Shown: one piece after another, positions 22,661-28,431 of the stretch
How positions within the stretch are numbered: the first letter of the stretch is position 1
Layout of the letters: the number at the start of each line of letters is the position of its first letter
Assembly (NCBI GenBank): GCA_964393535.1
Contig: CAYMUC010000032.1
Span: 1 to 28,431 of the forward strand
Origin: CAYMUC01 sp964393535
GTDB taxonomy: Bacteria > Actinomycetota > Acidimicrobiia > Acidimicrobiales > Ilumatobacteraceae
DNA length: 28,431 nucleotides
Direction: 5' to 3'
The notes under the pieces: model-generated
Database searches by the model: none
What the model was told of the DNA's origin: nothing
What the model saw: the letters and a program-made list of their open reading frames with translations, nothing else
Translations under genes and position numbers: made by a program

Positions 22661-24295
22661 TCAGCCGATCAGATCGAAGGTGGCCCAGATCTGGTCGAGG
22701 GCGTCGAGGTCGGCGGTCGTGATGGCCTGCACCGTGGTGACGACCGTCCAACCCTCTTCGCTGGGTACTGCCCCAGCGCCCAGGGGTTGGATGACCAGGA
22801 TGACCCTCACGGCATTGGTGTCGGAGCATGCCGACCACACCTGATAGCGACCGACGAACACCCCGTCGTCGTAGTCGAACCGGCCACCGTCGCGGCAGTC
22901 CCCATCTGATGGTGCGGTGTCGTCGAGCAGTTCGTCGGGGGTGGTGCCGTCGGTGGGCAACGCTCGGAACATGACACCGGGGACCTCGTAGGAGGCCGGG
23001 AACCCGGAGCGATCGGTGGAGGCCACCAACGCCGGGTACAGCCCTCCGTCGGGACCCTCCATGGGTTCGTCGCTGATGTCGTCCCATGCCTCGGGGACGT
23101 CGGCGGCCAAGAGTCCACTGGAATCGGCAAGGCGCAGGAACCGTTCGTAGCGGTCGTCGCCACTGTCCAGTCCGGGGTCGACCTCGTCGCCGAAGGAGAA
23201 CACCAACTGCAGTCCGGTGCCCCCGTTCAGGTCACCCCGGAGCAACTCTGACGTGTCGAGGCGCAGCACCTCCACCGGCACTGCCCGACCAGCGGCCCCA
23301 CGCAGCACTCGGCAGTAACTGGACAGGTCGCCCGCCACCCCCAACTCCACGCTGTCCATGGTCATGATGACGTCGCCGGGCTTCAGCCCGAGACGCTCGG
23401 CGGGTGAGCCGACGGCCACGCCGGCCACCCACACGCCGGCTACTCCGGTGGTGTCGACGTACACGGGGAGGGCGTTGATGCCCACCGACAGCACATCGCC
23501 GCTTTGCAGTCGCTCCACGATGTCGGACGCCAGATCGGCGGCGATGGCGTAGAACTGTGCGGTGGTGGTGGCTCGGGCACCGCCGGCGTAGTTGACCGCC
23601 ACGACGGCCCCGTCCTTGGTGATCAGCGGTCCGCCCGAATTGCCCGGCTGCAGATTCGCGTCGTGTTCCAACGTGTGAGCGATGGACGATGTGCCGGCGA
23701 GGTTGCCGTCGGCCTTGGCCTTGGCGACGATGCCGCGTGTGAGGGTGAACTCGGGCTCGCCCAAGGGGAACCCGGCTGCATACACGTCGAGGCCGGCGTC
23801 CACCTCCCCGTCGAACCAACCGAAGTAGGGCACTGGCTCGGGTACTTGCACTTGCAACAGTGCCAGGTCGTCGCATTCCGACAGACCGATCACCCTGGCG
23901 TTCCACGGTTCGGCATCGACACCATCGGCGAACACGCTGACCTGTGTGGCGCCATTGACCACATGCGCGTTGGTGACCATGAGGCCATCGGACGACACGA
24001 AAAAGCCGCTTCCCGAACCGACTTCGGCGGTGAACCCCTCGTCGGGGCTGCGCAGGCTGCCCTCGGTGACGATGCGCACCACGCCGGCTCGAGCGGCCTC
24101 GAGCGACGTGATGAGGAGGGGATTCACCTCGGGCAAGGTGGTCGAGGTGGTGGAGGTCGTGGTGCTCGACGGGGCCACGGACGTGGTGGAGGTGTCGAGT
24201 GGTTCCAGAACATCCTCTCCGCCGCCGCCACAGGCCGCCATGAGCACCGACGCCACAGCCAACGCGCCCGTCCGGGTGAGGGTGCGAATCTTCAT
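22661..24295 (-). CDS. HtrA/DegP-like serine protease lipoprotein with PDZ and a novel C-terminal region
   Basis: The 544-residue protein has a lipoprotein signal ending MAAC (Cys22), then a Ser/Thr-rich spacer (about 35-55). A trypsin-like domain follows with His111 in TNAHVVNG, Asp143 in CDDLALL and Ser220 in QPGNSGGPL, a complete triad. A PDZ-like segment comes next (SPAERLGLKPGDVIMTMDSVELG). Residues beyond about 345 form an uncharacterised Asp/Gly-rich domain ending FDLIG. It should be membrane-tethered on the outer face and degrade or process extracytoplasmic proteins. ATG 24295 overlaps the PrsW stop (ATGA) and has AGGAGGT (24304-24310) 8 nt upstream. A much longer in-frame extension upstream lies over PrsW and is not real. 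Confidence 0.92.
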   Translation of the reverse strand: MKIRTLTRTGALAVASVLMAACGGGGEDVLEPLDTSTTSVAPSSTTTSTTSTTLPEVNPLLITSLEAARAGVVRIVTEGSLRSPDEGFTAEVGSGSGFFVSSDGLMVTNAHVVNGATQVSVFADGVDAEPWNARVIGLSECDDLALLQVQVPEPVPYFGWFDGEVDAGLDVYAAGFPLGEPEFTLTRGIVAKAKADGNLAGTSSIAHTLEHDANLQPGNSGGPLITKDGAVVAVNYAGGARATTTAQFYAIAADLASDIVERLQSGDVLSVGINALPVYVDTTGVAGVWVAGVAVGSPAERLGLKPGDVIMTMDSVELGVAGDLSSYCRVLRGAAGRAVPVEVLRLDTSELLRGDLNGGTGLQLVFSFGDEVDPGLDSGDDRYERFLRLADSSGLLAADVPEAWDDISDEPMEGPDGGLYPALVASTDRSGFPASYEVPGVMFRALPTDGTTPDELLDDTAPSDGDCRDGGRFDYDDGVFVGRYQVWSACSDTNAVRVILVIQPLGAGAVPSEEGWTVVTTVQAITTADLDALDQIWATFDLIG

Positions 24296-25419
24296 CGGGT
24301 GGGACCTCCTCGAGTCGCTTCGGCCAGTTGCATCATCAGGCGAGCCTCGTCCACCGGGTCGATGGGCGTGCGTCGGGCGTGCAGTGCCACGAGGCGAGCC
24401 AGTGCCGCCCGCCGCCGGTCGAGCACCCGCCGCTGGGCCCGGGGAAGAGACGAGCGAATGGACCGCAGTTCGCGCCACGTCGCCGTGAGTGGTACCACGC
24501 CTGGTGCCACGGCATAGCGCATCATGACCGGTCCCACGCCTTGTAGGTAGCGGCGTTGTTCGGCGCGACGCACCATCGTGACCATGACGACGGTCGCCAC
24601 GAAGATGCCCACGAACACCGAAGCGGCCAGCAACACCAGCAGCACGCCGTCCTCGCGGCCTGCCGCCGCCACCAACGAACCGTTCCAGGCGGCATGCAGC
24701 CCCACAGCCACCACACCCCCAGCCACGGCCATGGCCCCGACACGACGTCCTCGCATCACGGCCCATCCCACGGCCCAGCCGATCCAGGCGGTGAACAAGG
24801 GATGAGCGAACGGTGTGAGCAACGCCCGAGCGATGAAGGTCTGGGCCAAGACCCCGTCGTCGGACGCCGCCACGAAGTACTCGACGTTCTCCACCATGGC
24901 GAAACCCAGACCCACCCATCCGGCGTACACCAGGCCGTCCATGACGCCGTCGACCTGGCGACGACGCACCATGACCACGACTCCCAACCCCTTCATGAAC
25001 TCTTCGACGAGAGGCGCCGACACCACCGCGGCGGCCGACTCACTGACGCTCAGCGCCACGATGGAGTTGATGGTGCCCGCCACCAGAATGGAAATGGTCG
25101 CCCCCCACAGCAACGCGTGAAGACGGCCCGTCCACGGTTCGGGTTCCACGACGTCCAGCCACAACAAGGTGGGTGCCACGATGGCCACGGGCACCAACGT
25201 CAAGGCCACCGACCATGGCTCCATGGCGGCGGCAAGGCCCACGACGGGCAGCATGACCAGGCCCGCCACGAGCACCGGGACGCTCAACCACCCGGGTAGG
25301 CGCGGGTGGCGAGGGCGGCGACTGCCTCGGGGGGTGGCCACGTACGCGGTCCACGCCTGACCGTCCCACCAGCGGAACTCACCGACGCGCCAAGGGTCGC
25401 GGTACCAGCCGGGGCTCAT
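24292..25419 (-). CDS. DUF2510-PrsW family intramembrane protease
   Basis: The 375-residue protein opens with a DUF2510 motif (GWYRDPWRVGEFRWWDGQAWT, residues 4-24), then about eight hydrophobic helices. The PrsW/CPBP-like signatures are present: EEFMKG (EExxK), FAMVENVEYF, HPLFTAWIG and LHAAWNGS. PrsW in Bacillus cleaves the anti-sigma factor RsiW at site 1. Here the soluble C-terminal tail is basic and Leu-rich (RRVLDRRRAALARLVAL). ATG 25419 overlaps the stop of the RNA methyltransferase, and its own stop overlaps the HtrA-like start. That ties two envelope proteases into one transcript. The target is unknown, and no sigma/anti-sigma pair lies nearby. Confidence 0.9.
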   Translation of the reverse strand: MSPGWYRDPWRVGEFRWWDGQAWTAYVATPRGSRRPRHPRLPGWLSVPVLVAGLVMLPVVGLAAAMEPWSVALTLVPVAIVAPTLLWLDVVEPEPWTGRLHALLWGATISILVAGTINSIVALSVSESAAAVVSAPLVEEFMKGLGVVVMVRRRQVDGVMDGLVYAGWVGLGFAMVENVEYFVAASDDGVLAQTFIARALLTPFAHPLFTAWIGWAVGWAVMRGRRVGAMAVAGGVVAVGLHAAWNGSLVAAAGREDGVLLVLLAASVFVGIFVATVVMVTMVRRAEQRRYLQGVGPVMMRYAVAPGVVPLTATWRELRSIRSSLPRAQRRVLDRRRAALARLVALHARRTPIDPVDEARLMMQLAEATRGGPTR

Positions 25420-26210
25420 GGGTTCATGGTAGGGGCACGGTCCAGTGCCGCCAGCGCGATGGCGGCGGCGTGCGCCACGTTCAGCGAGTCGACCTCGGGT
25501 CGCATGGGAATGCGAACCGCCAGGTCCACTCGCGTCAGAGCAGCTTCGCTGAGACCCGGACCCTCGGCCCCCACCATCAGCGCCACGCGTTGGCCGCGGT
25601 CCGCGCTCACCAAGGGCCACGATGTCGTGTCGGCCCGGGGCGTCAAGCCGATGACCCGAACGCCAGCAGCCCGCAGTTCGTCGAGTCCCCCAGGCCATGA
25701 CGGTGCTCGCACCACCGGAAGCTCCAGGGCTGCGCCCATCGACACCCGAACGACTCGTCGTCCATAGGGGTCGAGCGTGCCCGCGTCCAACACCAACACG
25801 TCGGCACCCAGCGCCCATGCCGAGCGCATGAGTGCCCCCAGATTCTCGGCGTCGTTCACGCCTTCCACCACCACCAAGGTGAAAGCACTGCTGATGACGT
25901 GGTCCCACGACGGCGGGGCTGGCTCCTCCACAAAGCCCACCACGCCCCGGTGCAGATCGAACCCGGCGGCGGCCGCCAATACCTCGCGATCCACCACTGC
26001 ACAGGGCCAGTCACCGGCCACAGCCAGGTGACACAGGCGTTCCCATTGCCCCGGCGTCACCACCAACTGCCTCAGTGAGCCGCCACGACGCAACCAACGC
26101 TCCACCATGGTGAACCCTTCCAGGACCACGACCCCAGTGGCCCGCAACTCCCGGTCGGGAGCGCGCAGGAGCCGCACCCGGTCGAGCAGGGGATCATCGA
26201 CGGACGTCAC
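25416..26210 (-). CDS. TrmH/SpoU family RNA 2'-O-methyltransferase
   Basis: The GTG start at 26210 gives 264 residues. The C-terminal SPOUT domain has motif 1 (VVVEGVNDAENLGALMRSA), motif 2 (LMVGAEGPGLSEAAL) and motif 3 (IPMRPEVDSLNVAHAAAIAL), all required for the knotted SAM site. The N-terminal domain (ATGVVVLEGFTMVERWLRRGG) is the substrate-binding half of TrmH-like rRNA/tRNA 2'-O-ribose methyltransferases. An in-frame extension would overlap the divergent flavoprotein gene and is disfavoured. It heads the six-gene operon. Its exact RNA target cannot be read from sequence. Confidence 0.92.
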   Translation of the reverse strand: MTSVDDPLLDRVRLLRAPDRELRATGVVVLEGFTMVERWLRRGGSLRQLVVTPGQWERLCHLAVAGDWPCAVVDREVLAAAAGFDLHRGVVGFVEEPAPPSWDHVISSAFTLVVVEGVNDAENLGALMRSAWALGADVLVLDAGTLDPYGRRVVRVSMGAALELPVVRAPSWPGGLDELRAAGVRVIGLTPRADTTSWPLVSADRGQRVALMVGAEGPGLSEAALTRVDLAVRIPMRPEVDSLNVAHAAAIALAALDRAPTMNP

Positions 26211-26286
26211 CCGGACTGGAGACCCGTGAGCAGCAGGCACGCTGCCAGTCTGGCCGTGGACGCCAGCGGTGCGCGAGCCTGTCGCC
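26211..26286. promoter_or_regulatory. Divergent intergenic region
   Basis: These 76 bp separate the head of the minus-strand operon from the flavoprotein gene and must hold both promoters. I see no convincing -10 or -35 pair or palindrome. Confidence 0.3.
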
Positions 26287-27528
26287 ATGAAACATGTCGT
26301 GGTGGTAGGAGCGTCGCTGGCGGGTCTGAGGGCTGCCGAGACGCTGCGCCAAGCAGGGTTCAGCGGTGGCATCACGATGATCGGCGCCGAGCCCCACATG
26401 CCCTACGACCGGCCCCCACTGTCGAAGAAGTTGCTGGCCGGTGAGTGGGAGCCCGAGCGCATTGCGCTGCGCAAGCCCGAGGCCTACGCCGAACTGGACC
26501 TGGTGTGGCGCCTGGGTGTGGCCGCCTCCGGCCTGGACACCGTCGGCAAGCGAGTGACCTTGGCCGACGGCAGTAGCGAGGGCTACGACGGCTTGGTGAT
26601 CGCCACCGGTGCCACCCCCATGCGCCTTCCCGGCCAGCGTGACGTCGAGGGCGTGCACACGCTGCGCACCATCGACGACGCCCTGACGTTACGGGCCCGC
26701 CTGACACCGGGTCGTCGAGTCGTCGTGATCGGTGCCGGCTTCATCGGTCTGGAGGCCGCCGCCACCGCCAGTAAAGCGGGTTGTGCGGTCACGGTGCTGG
26801 AGGGTCTGCCCACCCCGTTGGTCCGTGCACTGGGGCCGGTCATGGGCAGCGCCATCGCAGCGGTGCACGAACGCCACGGTGTGACCATTCGTGGCGATGT
26901 TCGTGTGGAGGCGATCGAACTCGACGAGTCGGGCCTGGAAGTGAGCGGTGTGCGCCTGGCCGGCGGCGAGGTACTGCCTGCCGACGACGTGCTGGTGGGT
27001 ATCGGCGTACGGCCGGCCACCGCCTGGCTGGAAGGCGCTGAGGGCATCGAGTTGCGCGACGGCGTGGTGTGCGACGCCACGCTGGCAGCGGGGCCATCGG
27101 GCGTGGTGGCGGCCGGGGACCTGGTGCGATGGCCCAACCGGGCCTTCGGTGACCCCGACACCGGCGAGGAGATGCGGGTGGAACACTGGACCAACGCCGC
27201 TGAGCAGGGAGCCGCCGCTGCTCGCACTCTGCTGGCCTGGGCCGCCGGTGAGGAGGCGTCGCCGTATCAGGCCATCCCGTTTTTCTGGAGTGATCAGTTC
27301 GACGCCCGCATCCAGTTCTTGGGGCGGGCCAACGGCGATGACGAGGTGGAGTTGGCGCACGGTTCGGTGGAGGACGCCAAGTTCGTGGCGCTCTACAGCC
27401 GCAACGGCATGTTGCGGGCTGCCCTGGGTGTGTCGTCCCCGCGGCTGCTCATGCCGCTGCGTACGCTGTTGCTCGAGCGCGCACCCGTGGCAGCCGCACG
27501 GGAGCAACTGGCCGCGGCCACGACCTGA
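26287..27528 (+). CDS. FAD-dependent NAD(P)H:ferredoxin/rubredoxin reductase family protein
   Basis: The 413-residue protein has the N-terminal FAD motif VVVVGASLAGLRAAE (GxSxAG variant), the family hallmark PYDRPPLSKKLL, LVIATGATP, a second dinucleotide motif VVVIGAGFIGLEAAA for NAD(P)H, and VVAAGDLVRWPN near the FAD ribityl site. A C-terminal dimer/thioredoxin-reductase-like domain (AIPFFWSDQFDARIQFLG) completes it. These enzymes pass electrons from NAD(P)H to ferredoxin or rubredoxin, often for cytochrome P450 or Rieske oxygenases. No such partner is in the window. The MarR gene follows by 13 bp and probably regulates it. Confidence 0.93.
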   Translation: MKHVVVVGASLAGLRAAETLRQAGFSGGITMIGAEPHMPYDRPPLSKKLLAGEWEPERIALRKPEAYAELDLVWRLGVAASGLDTVGKRVTLADGSSEGYDGLVIATGATPMRLPGQRDVEGVHTLRTIDDALTLRARLTPGRRVVVIGAGFIGLEAAATASKAGCAVTVLEGLPTPLVRALGPVMGSAIAAVHERHGVTIRGDVRVEAIELDESGLEVSGVRLAGGEVLPADDVLVGIGVRPATAWLEGAEGIELRDGVVCDATLAAGPSGVVAAGDLVRWPNRAFGDPDTGEEMRVEHWTNAAEQGAAAARTLLAWAAGEEASPYQAIPFFWSDQFDARIQFLGRANGDDEVELAHGSVEDAKFVALYSRNGMLRAALGVSSPRLLMPLRTLLLERAPVAAAREQLAAATT

Positions 27529-27533
27529 GGAGG
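27528..27533 (+). promoter_or_regulatory. Ribosome-binding site of the MarR gene
   Basis: AGGAGG begins on the last base of the flavoprotein stop and ends 8 nt before ATG 27542, so translation of the MarR gene is probably coupled to that of the flavoprotein. Confidence 0.7.
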
Positions 27534-27541
27534 CCACCCAC

Positions 27542-28006
27542 ATGACCACTCGCCGCACGGTGCCCGGTGCCGCCGCCGACCCCGAGCGCCTCGCCTGGTG
27601 GCGTGCGTTCGATGCCGCACATGCCCGAGCCGAGGTGCATCTGCGCCGAGCGCTCGCCGAACAACACGACCTGTCGTTGGCATGGTTCCGGGTGCTCGAT
27701 GTGCTGGCCCAACAGTCCACTCCCCGCGTACTGGGCGACGTGGCGGCCCACCTCGGGGTACCCCTGTCCAGCCTCTCCCGTCAGATCGACCGACTGGAGA
27801 ACGCGGCCTTGGTGATCACCTCACGAGGTTCGACCGACAACCATCGTCATGTGCTGGTGCAACTGACATCGAATGGCAAAGACCTGTGGAAGCGCGCCAC
27901 CACCACGGTGCGTCAGACGCTGCGACGTCACGTGCTGGTGGACATCGACCCGGCCGACCTGACCGACGAGGTCCAACGGGCGGATCTGGTGGCTCCCAAC
28001 TCGTGA
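27542..28006 (+). CDS. MarR family transcriptional regulator
   Basis: The 154-residue protein has the winged helix of MarR: LSLAWFRVLDVLAQ, then LGDVAAHLGVPLSSLSRQIDRLENAALV (recognition helix), then the wing ITSRGSTDNHRHVLVQLTSNG. It lies 13 bp after the flavoprotein gene with a strong ribosome-binding site, so the pair forms an operon. MarR proteins usually repress a neighbouring gene and release on binding a phenolic or other small ligand. The C-terminus after LRRHVL is short and polar. Confidence 0.92.
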   Translation: MTTRRTVPGAAADPERLAWWRAFDAAHARAEVHLRRALAEQHDLSLAWFRVLDVLAQQSTPRVLGDVAAHLGVPLSSLSRQIDRLENAALVITSRGSTDNHRHVLVQLTSNGKDLWKRATTTVRQTLRRHVLVDIDPADLTDEVQRADLVAPNS

Positions 28007-28023
28007 CGTGGTGATGGTGCCGG

Positions 28024-28431
28024 TCAGTCCAGACCGGCGTACATCGCCTCGATCTCGGCGGCGTACACGGCGTTCACGCCGCGCCGCTTCAGCTTCGACG
28101 TTGGCGTGAGCAGTTCACTGTCGGGCATCCACTCGGCACCCACCAGATGGAACTTCTTGATCTGTTCCACCTGGGCGAACTGCTGGTTCACCACATCGAT
28201 ACCGGCCTGAACTTCGGCAAGGACGTCGGCGTCGCCGGCCAGTTCGGCAAGGGACATGCCGGCTTTGCCATTCGCCTGAGCCCACACGGTGGTGGCCTCG
28301 GGGTCCAACACCAGAATGGCCGACACGAACTTGCGGTTGTCGCCGATGGCAGCGGCCTGGCCGATGAGAGGGATGGTCTTGAGCGCCGCTTCCAGGTTGG
28401 CCGGGCTGATGTTCTTGCCGCCGGAGGTGAT
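28024..28431 (-). CDS. Long-chain acyl-CoA synthetase (AMP-binding), C-terminal part only
   Basis: The gene runs off the right edge of the window; 135 C-terminal codons are present. The fragment opens with ITSGGKNISPANLEAALK, the conserved AMP-binding C-terminal motif in which the Lys after GG helps catalysis. It continues with IGDNRKFVSAILVLDPEA and ends FHLVGAEWMPDSELLTPTSKLKRRGV, the typical end of FadD15-type long-chain fatty acid-CoA ligases. The stop (28026-28024) is 17 bp from the convergent MarR stop. An internal GTG at 28326 is not the start. Confidence 0.93.
   Translation of the reverse strand: MTSGGKNISPANLEAALKTIPLIGQAAAIGDNRKFVSAILVLDPEATTVWAQANGKAGMSLAELAGDADVLAEVQAGIDVVNQQFAQVEQIKKFHLVGAEWMPDSELLTPTSKLKRRGVNAVYAAEIEAMYAGLD

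Noticed and set aside
22661..24919. 752-residue version of the HtrA-like protein
   Set aside because: The extra N-terminus lies over the PrsW coding region in another frame; the lipoprotein signal at 24295 gives the true start.

Overview
The window is high-GC DNA from an actinobacterium. GTG starts, 4-nt start/stop overlaps (ATGA or GTGA), a DUF2510-PrsW fusion, a Thr/Ser-rich spacer behind a lipobox and LPATG-anchored giant surface proteins fit the class Acidimicrobiia or relatives. That placement is inference, since there is no rRNA or other marker gene here. No insertion sequence, phage gene or CRISPR array was seen.

Layout. (1) 1-2.1 kb: tRNA-Ile(GAT), a tiny membrane ORF, a Rossmann-fold dehydrogenase-like gene and an alpha/beta hydrolase, on the plus strand and coupled by ATGA overlaps. 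(2) 2.05-4.5 kb, minus strand: a TetR regulator, a soluble MgtE-N/CBS protein and a DUF1003 membrane protein. (3) 4.6-14.5 kb, plus strand: a small zinc-ribbon protein, then two giant secreted paralogs with the same architecture (signal peptide, seven RCC1 repeats, about ten FN3-like modules, Pro/Thr linker, beta domain, LPATG sortase signal), separated by tRNA-Ala(TGC). The first carries a 10-N assembly gap that artificially breaks its reading frame. (4) 14.5-15.85 kb, minus strand: two more TetR genes. One is a close paralog of the TetR in block 2; the other has no ATG/GTG/TTG at its expected N-terminus. (5) 15.9-19.9 kb, minus strand: a 748-residue DUF4157 (HExxH) protein lying between two 274-residue YbjN-like paralogs. 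This looks like an effector-plus-chaperone cassette and is the most unusual system here. (6) 19.97-20.6 kb: a ribbon-helix-helix/PIN toxin-antitoxin pair. (7) 26.2-20.6 kb, minus strand: a six-gene operon of SpoU/TrmH RNA methyltransferase, DUF2510-PrsW protease, HtrA-like lipoprotein protease, two SAM methyltransferases and a PhyH dioxygenase, nearly all joined by 4-nt overlaps. (8) 26.3-28.0 kb, plus strand: a ferredoxin-reductase-type flavoprotein and a MarR regulator. (9) The window ends in the C-terminus of a minus-strand long-chain acyl-CoA synthetase.

How it may work together (inference): blocks 3-5 are an accessory surface/effector region built by local duplication of giant adhesin-like proteins, TetR regulators and YbjN-like proteins. 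Blocks 1, 2, 7, 8 and 9 look like ordinary chromosomal housekeeping.
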